This document shows, in pieces, positions 7,958 to 17,317 of a DNA stretch of 38,941 nt (within the stretch, counting starts at the first letter, position 1; each line of letters begins with the position of its first letter). The position numbers and the translations under genes were made by a program. Below the pieces are notes generated by a model. That model was not told the DNA's origin and made no database searches. It saw only the letters and a list, made by a program, of their open reading frames with translations. The DNA comes from Nocardiopsis xinjiangensis YIM 90004. GTDB taxonomy: Bacteria; Actinomycetota; Actinomycetes; Streptosporangiales; Streptosporangiaceae. The stretch covers positions 294,129 through 333,069 of the forward strand of contig NZ_ANBE01000007.1 of NCBI RefSeq assembly GCF_000341145.1, given 5' to 3'.

Positions 7958-9028
7958 ATGAGCGATAACGGACCTCACAACCAGCCACCGCAGAACCCCT
8001 ATGGTGGCGGTGAGGGGCAGCCGCCCTACGGCCCGCCTCCGGGTGGCGACCCCAGCGGCGGACAACCCCCCATGCCGCCGGGCCAGCCCGGCGGCATGCC
8101 CGGACAGCCCGGGTACGGCGCCGGTGCACCCCCCGGTTACGGAACCGGCGGGCAGCCCGGCTACGGCCCGCAGGGCCCGCCCGGCCAGCCGATGTACGGG
8201 GGCGGACAGCCTCCCTACGGCGGCCCCGGCGGCCCCGTGCCCCCACCACAGAACGGCGGGGGCAAGGGCGGCAGCAAGGCCAGCCTCTGGGTCGTACTGG
8301 GCGGTGGCGCGGTCATCATCGTCCTGGTGGTCGCGGTGATCGTCACCCTCATCAACAACAGCGGGGGCGACGAGGTCGCCACAGAGCCCACCGAGGAAGC
8401 GTCGGAGTCCACCACGGACCCCGACCAGGCCGACGACACCGGCGGGGAGGAGGAGCCCGAGGGCACCACCAACGCCTCCGGCGAAGCCCCCTACAGCGTG
8501 CCGACCGAGCCCTGCGAGGCCCTCACCGGCGACGTGGAGAGCAACTTCCTCCTCGTCGACGAGGGCAACAAGTCGGTGCAGGACAACACCTCGACCTGCT
8601 CCAGCAGCATGGCGGACCCGCCCGAGGGCAACGACTCCGATGCCTACGGAAGCTTCGACATCAGCTACTCCGTGCCCTACAGCAACAACGAGTCCGATGC
8701 CGAGGCCTCGGTGGAGTACGAGCGCGGGGTCGAGGAGGTCACCGGCCAGTCCGACTACGGCCTCTACCTCGACGAGGTCATGGAGGAGACCGAGGTCGAC
8801 CTGGGCGACGAGGCCTACTTCGTCGTCAACGGATACGACTTCGCCGGTGAGGACATCCCCGTGGCCACCCTCCTGGTGCGCACGGCCAACCTCAACATCC
8901 GCCTCGAGTACCAGCTCCACGGCGCCTACGACCAGGAGACCGAGCTGGAGGACTTCACGATGCCCGAGGACGTCCAGGACCTGATGGTCGCCGCCGGCGA
9001 GGACGCCCTCGCCCAGGTCGGCAGCTGA
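7958..9028 (+). CDS. Pro/Gly-rich single-pass membrane protein, unknown function
   Basis: A 356-residue protein. ATG 7958 has GAGGGGAG just upstream. Residues 1-105 are a low-complexity tail rich in Pro, Gly, Tyr and Gln with GYG, PPYG and GQPGYG repeats; 109-132 is one transmembrane helix; 135-165 is an acidic Thr/Glu linker; the rest is a soluble domain outside the membrane with two Cys (in EPCEAL and STCSSS) that may form a disulfide. Such proline-rich cytoplasmic tails with an external domain are common in actinomycete membrane proteins, including some next to kinases or secretion genes, but no such partner is here. I do not recognise the external domain. A strong terminator follows. Confidence 0.8.
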   Translation: MSDNGPHNQPPQNPYGGGEGQPPYGPPPGGDPSGGQPPMPPGQPGGMPGQPGYGAGAPPGYGTGGQPGYGPQGPPGQPMYGGGQPPYGGPGGPVPPPQNGGGKGGSKASLWVVLGGGAVIIVLVVAVIVTLINNSGGDEVATEPTEEASESTTDPDQADDTGGEEEPEGTTNASGEAPYSVPTEPCEALTGDVESNFLLVDEGNKSVQDNTSTCSSSMADPPEGNDSDAYGSFDISYSVPYSNNESDAEASVEYERGVEEVTGQSDYGLYLDEVMEETEVDLGDEAYFVVNGYDFAGEDIPVATLLVRTANLNIRLEYQLHGAYDQETELEDFTMPEDVQDLMVAAGEDALAQVGS

Positions 9029-9050
9029 CCGGGACGCACACACGGCGGAA

Positions 9051-9077
9051 GGGGGCCGCGGCACTGCCGCGGCCCCC
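9051..9077. terminator. Bidirectional terminator hairpin
   Basis: A perfect 12-bp GC-rich stem (9051-9062 with 9066-9077) with a 3-nt loop sits between two convergent genes, the Pro/Gly-rich protein and metE. It can serve both strands. Confidence 0.78.
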
Positions 9078-9129
9078 TCACGTGTACCGGGCCCGTGTCA
9101 CCGGCCACCGGGCACGGAGCCCGTCCGGC

Positions 9130-11409
9130 TCAGCCCAGATCGGCCCGCACCCGGCGTGCGGCCTCGACCATGTTGCGCAGGGACTGCTCCACCTCGGCGT
9201 ACCCGCGGGTCTTCAGACCGCAGTCGGGGTTGACCCACAGGTGGGCGGCGTCGACGTGATCGACCGCCAGGCGCAACGAGGCCTCGATCTCGTCGGCCGA
9301 GGGCACCCGCGGTGAGTGGATGTCGTACACGCCCGGTCCGATGGAACGGCGGTACCCCCGCTCCCCCAGGTCGCGGACGAGCTCCATTCGGGAGCGCGCC
9401 GCCTCCACACTCGTGACGTCGGCGTCGAGGGCCTCGATCCCGTCCACGACCGTGGCGAACTCCGAGTAGCACATGTGCGTGTGGATCGTCGTGGTCGGTG
9501 CGGCCCCGGACGTGGCCAACCGGAAGGACTCCACCGCCCAGTCCAGGTAGGCCTGCTGCTGTTCCTCGCGCAGGGGCAGCAACTCGCGCAGGGCCGCCTC
9601 GTCCACCTGGATGTGGCGGATACCGGCGCGCTCGAGGTCGGCGACCTCGTCGCGCAGGGCCAGCCCCACCTGACGGGCGGTCTCACCCAGCGGCTGGTCG
9701 GTGCGCACGAACGACCACGCCAGCATGGTCACCGGCCCGGTGAGCATGCCCTTGACCGGCTTGTCGGTGCGCGACCGGGCGTAGGTGATCCACTCGACCG
9801 TCATCGGCTCGGGACGGGAGACGTCCCCGTACAGGACGGGCGGACGCACACACCGCGAGCCGTAGGACTGCACCCAGCCGTTCTGGGTGGTGGCATAGCC
9901 CTCCAACTGCTCGGCGAAGTACTGGACCATGTCGTTGCGCTCGGGCTCACCGTGCACGAGCACGTCCAGACCGATCTCCTCCTGGAGCGCGATGACCCGG
10001 TCGATCTCCTTGCGCAGAAGCGCCTCGTACTCGTCGGTGGGCAGCTCGCCGCGGCGGTGCGCGGCGCGGGCCCTGCGCAGTTCCGGGGTCTGCGGGAACG
10101 AACCGATGGTCGTGGTGTTCAGCTTCGCCCCGGTGGTGGAGCCACGGTTCTCCGGACGCCGGACGGCGTCCGGCCCCAGGGCCTCCAGGCGGGCACGCAC
10201 ACGGCTGTCGGTGAAGGAGGGGATCTCCGCTCCGCCACCGGCCATCCCGGTGACGGTGCCCTGCGACAGGGCGCGGCCCAGCAGCGCGGTCTCCGCTGCC
10301 TTCTGCTTGGCGAAGGCCAGAGCCCCGCGCAGATTCGGATCGAGGCCGGTCTCGGCGTCCAGGTCGAGGGGCACGTGCAACAGCGAGCAGGAGGTGCTCA
10401 CCGACAGCTCGTCGGTGAGGCCGAGGACGGTCCCCAACTCGGCCAGGGTGGCGGGCACGTCGGTGCGCCAGACGTTGCGGCCCTCGACCACGCCGGCGAC
10501 CAGGCGGGTGGAACCGAACCCGGAGATCTTGACGAGGTCCTCCACGCCCTCGTCGTCGGTGACCAGGTCCAGACCCACGGCCTCGACCGGGGACTCCTTG
10601 AGTACGCGCAGTGCGTCCGGACCGATGGAACCGAAGTAGGCCGACACCAGCAGCGACGGGCGCTCGGTCAGTCCGCCCAGGTGACGGTAGACCCGGTCGA
10701 GCTCGGCCACGTGGGCGCGGCCCTCGTCCGTGGCCAGGATCGGCTCGTCGAGCTGGACCTCGGTGGCACCCGCGGCGGCCAGGTCACCCAGCAGCTGGGC
10801 GTAGGCCTCCACGAGCTGGTCGAGCAGCTCCAGGGGCCGCCACCCCTGGGGTGCCTCCTCGGCGGCCTTGGACAGGAGCAGGAACGTGAGGGGTCCGACC
10901 AGGACCGGACGGGTGTGGTGACCGGCGGCCAGGGCCTCGCGGAACTCCGCGAGGGGCTTGTCTCCGACCAGGCGCGGGCGCACGTTCGGCGACAGTTCGG
11001 GCACCAGGTAGTGGTAGTTCGTGTCGAACCACTTGGTCATCTCCAACGGCGGCGCGCCCTGTTCGCCGCGGGCCAGCGCGAAGTAGCGGCGCAGGTGCTC
11101 CTGCCGGTCCCCGGCCGCTGCGGGCGAGGCGAACCGGGACGGGACCAGGTCGAACAGGACCGCTGTGTCCAGGACACCGTCGTAGAAGGAGAAGGTGTTG
11201 GAGGGCAGGTCGTCGACCCCGGCCTCCCGGAGCTGGTCGAGCACCCCTGCGCGCAGTTCGGCGGCGACGGCGTCCAGTTCCCGGGCGCTCACGGTGCCGT
11301 CCCAGTGCCCCTCGCTCGCGCGCTTGAGCTCACGCCGCGGACCGATCCTCGGGTAACCATGCACCGTCGAACGCACCGACGGGCCGGAGGAGGTCGTATT
11401 GCTGCTCAT
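9130..11409 (-). CDS. metE: Cobalamin-independent methionine synthase (homocysteine methyltransferase)
   Basis: A 759-residue protein of full MetE length. It transfers the methyl group of 5-methyltetrahydropteroyltri-L-glutamate to homocysteine. The N-terminal barrel opens with GYPRIGPRRELKRA, and the C-terminal barrel holds the zinc ligands in IHTHMCYSEF (His and Cys) and in DCGLKTRGY (Cys), with the DEAALREL folate/homocysteine region between. ATG 11409 (MSSNTTSSG) has GGGAGAG upstream. The leader, 11410 to about 11812, contains a cobalamin riboswitch, so the gene should be off when B12 is plentiful and a B12-dependent MetH, presumably encoded elsewhere, can work. It converges on the preceding gene across a strong terminator. 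Confidence 0.97.
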   Translation of the reverse strand: MSSNTTSSGPSVRSTVHGYPRIGPRRELKRASEGHWDGTVSARELDAVAAELRAGVLDQLREAGVDDLPSNTFSFYDGVLDTAVLFDLVPSRFASPAAAGDRQEHLRRYFALARGEQGAPPLEMTKWFDTNYHYLVPELSPNVRPRLVGDKPLAEFREALAAGHHTRPVLVGPLTFLLLSKAAEEAPQGWRPLELLDQLVEAYAQLLGDLAAAGATEVQLDEPILATDEGRAHVAELDRVYRHLGGLTERPSLLVSAYFGSIGPDALRVLKESPVEAVGLDLVTDDEGVEDLVKISGFGSTRLVAGVVEGRNVWRTDVPATLAELGTVLGLTDELSVSTSCSLLHVPLDLDAETGLDPNLRGALAFAKQKAAETALLGRALSQGTVTGMAGGGAEIPSFTDSRVRARLEALGPDAVRRPENRGSTTGAKLNTTTIGSFPQTPELRRARAAHRRGELPTDEYEALLRKEIDRVIALQEEIGLDVLVHGEPERNDMVQYFAEQLEGYATTQNGWVQSYGSRCVRPPVLYGDVSRPEPMTVEWITYARSRTDKPVKGMLTGPVTMLAWSFVRTDQPLGETARQVGLALRDEVADLERAGIRHIQVDEAALRELLPLREEQQQAYLDWAVESFRLATSGAAPTTTIHTHMCYSEFATVVDGIEALDADVTSVEAARSRMELVRDLGERGYRRSIGPGVYDIHSPRVPSADEIEASLRLAVDHVDAAHLWVNPDCGLKTRGYAEVEQSLRNMVEAARRVRADLG

Positions 11410-11576
11410 GAAAGCTTCTCTCCCTCGTCGAAAGCCGGGTACCGGCCACGAGGAAGCGACAGCGAAACGTGGATGCCTCGCACACGGCCCCCTCGAGGGG
11501 AACCACATGCCACCCACGATCCGTCGGCCCTCCCTCGAGGCACGGAACCACCGGAGGCGCGTCTGCGCCACCGGGT

Positions 11577-11806
11577 GGAGGCAGGTCTTCGGACTCATGG
11601 GCATCTCCGGTACTCGACACCGGACGGCCTACTGGTCGCCGCTTCCCGGTTCCCGTGCCCTGTCGGGCCGTTCCCCAGTGCTGTTGACGATTTTCGTTCC
11701 CATACACCGCTGCGGGGCAGTCCCGGATTCACACCGGGTTCCCTCTTGCGACACACACCGTCCACGAAATCCCGGCTACGCCGACGTGGGAACAGCATGT
11801 GTACCT
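11577..11806 (-). ncRNA. Cobalamin riboswitch in the metE leader
   Basis: Read on the minus strand, the region has the conserved cobalamin aptamer blocks in order: GAGGGAACCCGGTGTGAA followed by TCCGGGACTGCCCCGC (core J/L region, about 11745-11711), then GGGAAC, an AGCACTGGGG block, and finally the B12 box GAGTCCGAAGACCTGCC at 11596-11580. From established knowledge this class switches B12-related genes off when adenosylcobalamin or a relative binds, and it is common upstream of metE in actinobacteria. It ends about 170 nt before the metE ATG; that space contains several CTCGAG-centred hairpins that could be the expression platform. Ends are approximate. Confidence 0.93.
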
Positions 11807-11818
11807 TCCACGGCTGCG

Positions 11819-11849
11819 AGTATAGGAAAGACCCCGACAGCCCCTACAA
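11819..11849 (-). promoter_or_regulatory. Candidate metE promoter upstream of the riboswitch
   Basis: On the minus strand a TATACT (11824-11819) is preceded by TTGTAG (11849-11844) with a 19-nt spacer. Transcription would begin near 11812, just before the first riboswitch helix. The -10 is close to consensus for a housekeeping sigma factor; the -35 is a partial match. Confidence 0.6.
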
Positions 11850-11976
11850 CCCGGTGTGCACTTACCCCGAGAGCCCGTCCGATCCCTCTGCCCGGACCGG
11901 GCCGCGCACCGAGAAGTGAGCGTCGCGCACGGGAGACCCGTCCCCCCTTCCACCCGGCGCACGCAGGACAAAGAAC

Positions 11977-13569
11977 GTGGAGTTTTTCCTGGTGAACAAG
12001 CGGTCCCTTCCGAACATGGCCCCCGACCGCCCCCTCATCACCGCTGCGTTGGCCTTCGCGGTTCTGCTGGGACTCCTGCTCATGGCGACCCGGCCACCCG
12101 GCCTGCTCACAGCCGACAGTGCTCAGAGCACCGACGAACTCTCCGGAAGCGAACAAGAGGAGGCCCTCCCACCGGCCGAAGGTGGGCCCGGCGGCCAGAC
12201 GGTCGTCGACCCCGGTGCGGTCGCCGGGTTGCAGGAGGAGAAGCTCTCCTACGACGGCCCGGTGGACACATCGGTGACCTATCCGGTGCTGCCCAACGCC
12301 GACCCGCTGACCGAGTACCTGGAGAGGGAACTGTCCGCCGAGGTGGCCGCGTTCGAGGACGCCGACCACGGGGCGGACTCCTACGAGGCCGACTGGAACC
12401 TGACCGCCGCCCGGCAGGGCCTGGTCGGGGTACGGATCGCGGCCACCGAGAGCGGCTCCGGGGGAGAACGCGAGCGCTTCTCCACCTACTGGTACGACAC
12501 CGAGCAGGGGCAGGTGTACGGGTCCACGCACCTGTTCGACGACCAGGAGGCACTGACGGCCCTCGACACGCTGGCACGCGAAGAGGTCGGCGAGGACGCC
12601 GACACCTCGGGGATGTACCCGATCTCGGCCCTGTACGACTCGATCGGATTCGGCCCCGACGGCGACCTGGTCGTGGAGTTCGACGCCGGCCAGGTCGCCC
12701 CGGCCGCCCAGGACCGGATGCATGCAGTGCTCGACCACTCCGAGATCGAGCCGTTGCTGTCGGACCTGGGCACCCGGGCGCACGAGGCCGCGACGGTGGG
12801 TGTGGACACCTTCGAGATCGCCGAAGCCCCCGACACCGCCGGGGACGACCCCCTCGGTACCGCGCCCGGCACCATCTCCCCCGACGACGACAGTGTGGAC
12901 TGCACGGACACCGAGACCACCTGTGTGGCCCTGACCTTCGACGACGGCCCCGGAGGCGGCACACCGCAGCTGCTCGACACCCTCGACGAGCACGACGCCC
13001 GCGCGACCTTCTTCGTCACCGGCCACCCTGTGCAGGAGCACCCCGAGACCCTGCGCCGCGCCTACGCCGAGGGGCACGAGATCGCCAACCACACCCTCAA
13101 CCACCCGGACCTGACCTCCATCGGCGCCGGCGACGCCACCATGGACCTCAGTTCCACACAGGCGCTGGTGCTGCGTGAGACCGGCTACGAGATGGACCTG
13201 ATGCGTCCCCCCTACGGCGCCACCGACGGCGGTGTGGCGACCGTGACCCAGGACATGGGGCTGGCCCAGATCCTGTGGAGCGTGGACACCAACGACTGGC
13301 GCCATCGGGACGCCGACAAGGTCGCCGACACGGCGCTGGACGGGGCCGATGACGGCGCGATCATCCTCATGCACGACATCCACTCCACGACGATCACTGC
13401 CGCAGAGGAGATCGTCAGGGAGCTGGAATCGAGCGGGGTCGAGATGGTCACCGTGACTCAGCTCCTCGGTTCCACCGAGCCCGGGGAAAGCTACATGGAC
13501 GGTGTCCCCGACCCGGAAGAGGGGGATGAGGAGAATGCTGATGAGGGCGCTGACGCCAGTGACGGGTGA
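11977..13569 (+). CDS. Membrane-anchored polysaccharide deacetylase, PdaC-like (DUF4163/DUF3298-type region + NodB domain)
   Basis: A 530-residue protein. GTG 11977 has AGGA about 10 nt upstream; GTG 11992 and ATG 12016 are possible alternatives. Residues about 20-37 form a transmembrane anchor. Residues about 90-290 resemble the DUF4163/DUF3298 region of Bacillus PdaC (YDGPVDTSVTYPVL, STYWYD, YDSIGFGPDGDLVVEFDAGQ). The C-terminal NodB domain has its motifs: TFDDGP with the catalytic and metal Asp (322-323), NHTLNH with zinc ligands His372 and His376, RPPYG (410-414), DTNDW (437-441) and LMHDIH. PdaC in B. subtilis removes acetyl from MurNAc and chito-oligosaccharides; the same outer-face role is inferred. 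The last 25 residues are acidic. A paralogue follows after 114 nt. Confidence 0.88.
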   Translation: MEFFLVNKRSLPNMAPDRPLITAALAFAVLLGLLLMATRPPGLLTADSAQSTDELSGSEQEEALPPAEGGPGGQTVVDPGAVAGLQEEKLSYDGPVDTSVTYPVLPNADPLTEYLERELSAEVAAFEDADHGADSYEADWNLTAARQGLVGVRIAATESGSGGERERFSTYWYDTEQGQVYGSTHLFDDQEALTALDTLAREEVGEDADTSGMYPISALYDSIGFGPDGDLVVEFDAGQVAPAAQDRMHAVLDHSEIEPLLSDLGTRAHEAATVGVDTFEIAEAPDTAGDDPLGTAPGTISPDDDSVDCTDTETTCVALTFDDGPGGGTPQLLDTLDEHDARATFFVTGHPVQEHPETLRRAYAEGHEIANHTLNHPDLTSIGAGDATMDLSSTQALVLRETGYEMDLMRPPYGATDGGVATVTQDMGLAQILWSVDTNDWRHRDADKVADTALDGADDGAIILMHDIHSTTITAAEEIVRELESSGVEMVTVTQLLGSTEPGESYMDGVPDPEEGDEENADEGADASDG

Positions 13570-13683
13570 GTGGGCGGCGCGGACGGTCCCGGGTTATCTG
13601 ACCACATGTGGACAGTGCCCGGGGCCGCGTGACCGGGTCCACTATGTTGCTGCCAGCAGCTGCGCGAGCGCCCGCTCCGAGGG

Positions 13684-15261
13684 ATGAGGAGTCCGGTTTT
13701 GTCGTCGACCAGAGCCCACCAGAACGAGGCCGTGCCCGAACCCGGACGCCGGGCGGGGCGACCCTGGTTGCCCGGTGTGGCCGCCATGGTGCTGCTGATG
13801 CCCTTGGCCGGGTGCGGCACGGAGGGCTCGTCCTCGGGCGAGCCCGATGCCATGGCGGTCCTGGTCGACGGCACCGGGGAGGGTTCCGGCTCCGCGGACC
13901 GCGAAGGTGTGACCGTGCGGACCGGGGACGCCGACTCCTTCGAGGACCACCCGCACGTACCCGAGGGGGTGGACATCTCCGTCGCCTACCCCGAGTTCGA
14001 GGGGGCCGAGCCCTTCTCCGAGGGGCTGGCCGAGCGGGTCGACACCGAGGTGGAGGACTTCCGCGCCGGAACCCGCGACCCGGTGGCACTGACCATCGAC
14101 TGGCAGATCACCGCCGTGGACCCCGGCGTGCTGGGCGTGCGCCTGGTACGCACCGAGGAGGACATGCACGGACTCCGGGAGGGCTACAGCACCCACTGGT
14201 ACGACGCCGCAGCCGGGCGCACCGCCTACTCCACGGAGCTGCTGGCCGACCACGAAGCGCTGGAGACCGTCAACGGCCTGGTGCGCGAACAGCTGGCCGA
14301 CGACGAGGACGTGGACACCTCGACCCTGCACCCGGTGCTGCGCACCTACGACTCCATGGGGTTCAACGACGCCGGCGACCTGCTCGTGGAGTTCGACGAC
14401 GGTCACCTCTCCCCCGTCGAGGAGGGGCACGTGCCCTCCTCCGAACCGGGGCGCAAGACCGCGGTACTGGATGCCGAGGAGGTCGAACCACTGCTGTCCG
14501 ACCTGGGACGGCGGGCCCGGGACGCGTCGCTGTCGGAGGAGGATCAGGTCACCGTGGCCGAGGCCGCCCCCGACACCGAGGATCCGGAGCCCGTGCCCGG
14601 TGTGGTCAGCGCCCAGGACCCTGACGTGGACTGCTACGAGGACGGGACGCGCTGCATCGCGCTGACCTTCGACGACGGTCCGCACGAGCACACACCGGAG
14701 CTGCTGGACCTCCTGGCGGAGGAGGACGTGACCGCTTCCTTCTTCCTCAACGGGAACCCGGCTCTGTCCCGGCCCGGGACGATCCGGCGCACCTACGCCG
14801 AGGGGCACGAGGTGGCCAGCCACAACGACCTGCACGAGAACATGCCCGAGGAGTTCGAGGGTGAGGAGCTCCCCGCGCAGATCGCGGCGGTGAGTTCGAT
14901 GGTGCGGCGCCAGACCGGGCACTCGGTGGAGTTGTTCCGGCCGCCCTTCGGCGCCGGTACGGACGCGGTGCTGGAGGAGATCGGCGAGCAGGGCATGGCC
15001 GAGATCCTGTGGAACGTGGACAGCGACGACTGGCAGGGCGTGCCCGCCGAGCAGATCGTGGCCAACGTGGTCTCCGGGGCCGCACCGAACACGATCGTGC
15101 TCCTGCACGACCCACTGGAGACGACGATGGAAGCGGCGCCGCAGATCATCGAGGAGCTGAAGGCCCTGGACTACGAGTTCGTCTCGGTCTCGCAGGCGCT
15201 CGGCGGCGCCGAGGCCGGCGAGAGCTATCCGCCCGGGGGCCTGGGCGCGCCCGCGGTGTGA
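13684..15261 (+). CDS. Polysaccharide deacetylase lipoprotein, PdaC-like paralogue
   Basis: A 525-residue paralogue of the preceding gene, alignable along its length. ATG 13684 is given, but TTG 13699 has a better ribosome site (AGGAG, 7-nt spacing). Its N-terminus is a lipoprotein signal: basic residues, a hydrophobic run and the lipobox LAGC with Cys44. The DUF4163/DUF3298-type region spans about 95-290 and the NodB domain about 320-515. Motifs: TFDDGP (Asp330-Asp331), His380-NDL-His384 where the usual Ser/Thr after the first His is Asn, RPPFG (419-423) instead of RPPYG, DSDDW and LLHDP. Metal ligands are intact, so activity is plausible. It probably deacetylates peptidoglycan or another acetylated glycan from the outer face of the membrane. 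Its last 37 nt overlap the convergent pyrD gene. Confidence 0.88.
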   Translation: MRSPVLSSTRAHQNEAVPEPGRRAGRPWLPGVAAMVLLMPLAGCGTEGSSSGEPDAMAVLVDGTGEGSGSADREGVTVRTGDADSFEDHPHVPEGVDISVAYPEFEGAEPFSEGLAERVDTEVEDFRAGTRDPVALTIDWQITAVDPGVLGVRLVRTEEDMHGLREGYSTHWYDAAAGRTAYSTELLADHEALETVNGLVREQLADDEDVDTSTLHPVLRTYDSMGFNDAGDLLVEFDDGHLSPVEEGHVPSSEPGRKTAVLDAEEVEPLLSDLGRRARDASLSEEDQVTVAEAAPDTEDPEPVPGVVSAQDPDVDCYEDGTRCIALTFDDGPHEHTPELLDLLAEEDVTASFFLNGNPALSRPGTIRRTYAEGHEVASHNDLHENMPEEFEGEELPAQIAAVSSMVRRQTGHSVELFRPPFGAGTDAVLEEIGEQGMAEILWNVDSDDWQGVPAEQIVANVVSGAAPNTIVLLHDPLETTMEAAPQIIEELKALDYEFVSVSQALGGAEAGESYPPGGLGAPAV

Positions 15262-16391
15262 GCCGTCGCCCGGGCACGCGGGGCGTCCCCGTCGGTGTCC
15301 GCGCCGACCGCGTCGGCGACCGACCGGTAGCCGGCCGAGCGCACCAGCCGCGCGAGTCCGCGGTGCAGACGGCGCGGCCACAGCGGACCGCCGTAGATCA
15401 GACCGGTGTACCCCTGCACGAGGGTGGCCCCGGCACGGATACGCGCCCAGGCGTCGTCCGCGGTCTCGATCCCGCCGACCGCGACGAGGGTCAGCCGGTC
15501 GCCTGCGCGCTCGCGCAGGCGGCGCAGCACCTCCAGTGAGCGCTCCTTGAGCGGCGCGCCGGAGAGCCCGCCCGCCCCGAGTCCGGCCACCGCGTCGGGG
15601 TCGGTGGCCAGCCCTTCGCGGGAGATCGTGGTGTTGGTCGCGATGACCCCGGCGAGGTTCTCCGAGAGCGCGAGGTCGGCGACGGCGTCGACGTCCTCGT
15701 CGGCGAGATCGGGCGCGATCTTGACCAGCAGCGGCAGGTCCGCGTGCCCGGACTCGGCCAGCGCCTGCCGCACCGAGCGCAGCAGCGGGCGCAGCCGTTC
15801 CACGCTCTGCAGGTCGCGCAGGCCCGGGGTGTTGGGCGAGCTGACGTTGACGACCATGTAGTCGGCGTACTCGGCCAGCCGGTGGGCGCTGAGGGCGTAG
15901 TCGGCCGGGGCCTCCTCCTCGGGGGTGACCTTGGTCTTGCCGATGTTGACGCCCAATAGCGGGCTCGGGCGGCCCTGGAGGTGGTGCAGGCGTTCGGCCA
16001 CCAGCGCGGAACCCTCGTTGTTGAAGCCCATGCGGTTGAGGATCGCGCGGTCCTCGACCAGGCGGAACAGGCGCGGCTGCGGGTTGCCGGTCTGCGGGTG
16101 GGCGGTGACGGTACCGATCTCCACGAACCCGAACCCGAGCGCGGCCAGCCCCTGCGGGCTCTCCGCGTTCTTGTCGAAGCCGGCGGCCAACCCCAGCGGA
16201 CCGGGGAACTCCCGCCCGAGCGCGTGCACGGTCAGTTCCGGTTCACGGGGCCCCAGCAGGTGCTGCATGGCGGGGGCGATCCCGGGGACTGCGGTGGCCG
16301 CACGAAGCGCCGTGAAGCTGAGGTGATGGACCGTCTCCGCGTCCAGGTGGCGCAGGGCCGAGCGGAAGAGAATCTGGTAGAACACGCTCAT
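15225..16391 (-). CDS. pyrD: Dihydroorotate dehydrogenase (quinone), class 2
   Basis: A 388-residue class 2 enzyme that oxidises dihydroorotate to orotate in pyrimidine synthesis and passes electrons to quinone. The N-terminal helical membrane-binding segment is present ([25 protein letters not shown] is its region), followed by the FMN barrel with GFDKNA, NRMGFNN, the class 2 catalytic Ser in [25 protein letters not shown] and the phosphate-binding [12 protein letters not shown] 16391 overlaps the stop of the upstream PAC2 gene (ATGA), so the two are translationally coupled. The C-terminal 30 residues are Ala/Pro/Gly-rich and extend beyond the usual end, overlapping the convergent deacetylase by 37 nt. 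Confidence 0.96.
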   Translation of the reverse strand: MSVFYQILFRSALRHLDAETVHHLSFTALRAATAVPGIAPAMQHLLGPREPELTVHALGREFPGPLGLAAGFDKNAESPQGLAALGFGFVEIGTVTAHPQTGNPQPRLFRLVEDRAILNRMGFNNEGSALVAERLHHLQGRPSPLLGVNIGKTKVTPEEEAPADYALSAHRLAEYADYMVVNVSSPNTPGLRDLQSVERLRPLLRSVRQALAESGHADLPLLVKIAPDLADEDVDAVADLALSENLAGVIATNTTISREGLATDPDAVAGLGAGGLSGAPLKERSLEVLRRLRERAGDRLTLVAVGGIETADDAWARIRAGATLVQGYTGLIYGGPLWPRRLHRGLARLVRSAGYRSVADAVGADTDGDAPRARATAHTAGAPRPPGG

Positions 16392-17317
16392 CCGTTTCCG
16401 TCGCCCTCGCGCTCGGCGAGGAAGCGTTCGAGTTCGTCACCGAGTTCGTCGGCGGTGGGCAGCCCCGCCTCGTCGTCGGCCAGGGGCAGAATCGTGCGGC
16501 CCCCGGGGTCGTCGCCCCGCGAGGTCATGATGTCGTCGTACTGGCGCTCGAGATTGGCCACGACACGCTGGATCTCCTCGGACTCGGCGACCTGCTCGGC
16601 GATCTCCACGTCGGTGGTTCCGGCGGCCTCCTCCAGCTGGTCGGTCGGCAGGGCCAGACCGGTGGCGCCCGCCACGAACCCCATGGCGGCCATGGCCGCG
16701 CGCGGGTACTGGGACTGCGCCAGGTAGCTGGGCACGTGGACCGAGTACCCCACGAAGTCGTGGTCGCTCTCGCCGAAACGGTACTCCAGCATCGCGCTCA
16801 CGCTCGCGGGCACTTCGACGCGGCCGATCCACGGGGTGTGCCCGGAGACGAGCTCCTCCCGGGTGGCGTGCGGGGTCACGGTGATCGGGCGCGTGTGCGG
16901 CACCGCCATGGGCACCCCGCTCGCGCTCACCGCGAGTGTGATGCGGAAGTGCTCCACGAGCTGCTGCACGGCTGCGCCGAACGCCTCCCACTCCAGGTCG
17001 GGTTCGGGGCCGTGCAGCACCAGGAACGGCTGCCGGTCGAGGTCGTGGAACCGGTACAGGGCGATCTTGGGCGGGGTGTAGTCGGTCCAGGTGTTCTCGA
17101 CGAAGGTCATCTTCGGGCGGCGGGAACGGTAATCGACGAGGCGGTCGATATCGAATGTCGCTATCTCTTCGCCGCTGAGGGAGTCGAAGAGGACCGTGGA
17201 CATCTGGGTCCCGGTCTGCCCCGCGTCGACGAAGCCGTCCAGGCAGACCAGCATCGCCAGACCCTTGACGTCGTCGAAACCGGGATGGATCTCGTACAGA
17301 TCTGCTGGGTCACGCAC
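16388..17317 (-). CDS. PAC2-family protein (proteasome assembly chaperone-like, COG2047 type)
   Basis: A 309-residue protein. GTG 17317 is chosen because the protein then starts [17 protein letters not shown], as family members do, with GGAG 11 nt upstream; the upstream part of the open frame is Arg/Pro-rich and noncoding in character. The PAC2 core is visible in [12 protein letters not shown], the [14 protein letters not shown] stretch, [17 protein letters not shown] and the later [21 protein letters not shown]. The C-terminal 70 residues or so are acidic and likely helical. Eukaryotic PAC2 helps assemble proteasomes; actinobacteria have proteasomes, but the function of these bacterial homologues is not established. 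Its stop overlaps the pyrD start by 4 nt. Confidence 0.82.
   Translation of the reverse strand: MRDPADLYEIHPGFDDVKGLAMLVCLDGFVDAGQTGTQMSTVLFDSLSGEEIATFDIDRLVDYRSRRPKMTFVENTWTDYTPPKIALYRFHDLDRQPFLVLHGPEPDLEWEAFGAAVQQLVEHFRITLAVSASGVPMAVPHTRPITVTPHATREELVSGHTPWIGRVEVPASVSAMLEYRFGESDHDFVGYSVHVPSYLAQSQYPRAAMAAMGFVAGATGLALPTDQLEEAAGTTDVEIAEQVAESEEIQRVVANLERQYDDIMTSRGDDPGGRTILPLADDEAGLPTADELGDELERFLAEREGDGNG

Noticed and set aside
7464-7961. 165-codon plus-strand frame before the Pro/Gly-rich protein
   Set aside because: Low-complexity Pro/Arg/Thr composition, no ribosome site and overlap with a better start at 7958.
13602-13611. CCACATGTGG palindrome between the two deacetylase genes
   Set aside because: A 10-bp palindrome is too short to call an operator without a known matching regulator or a second copy.
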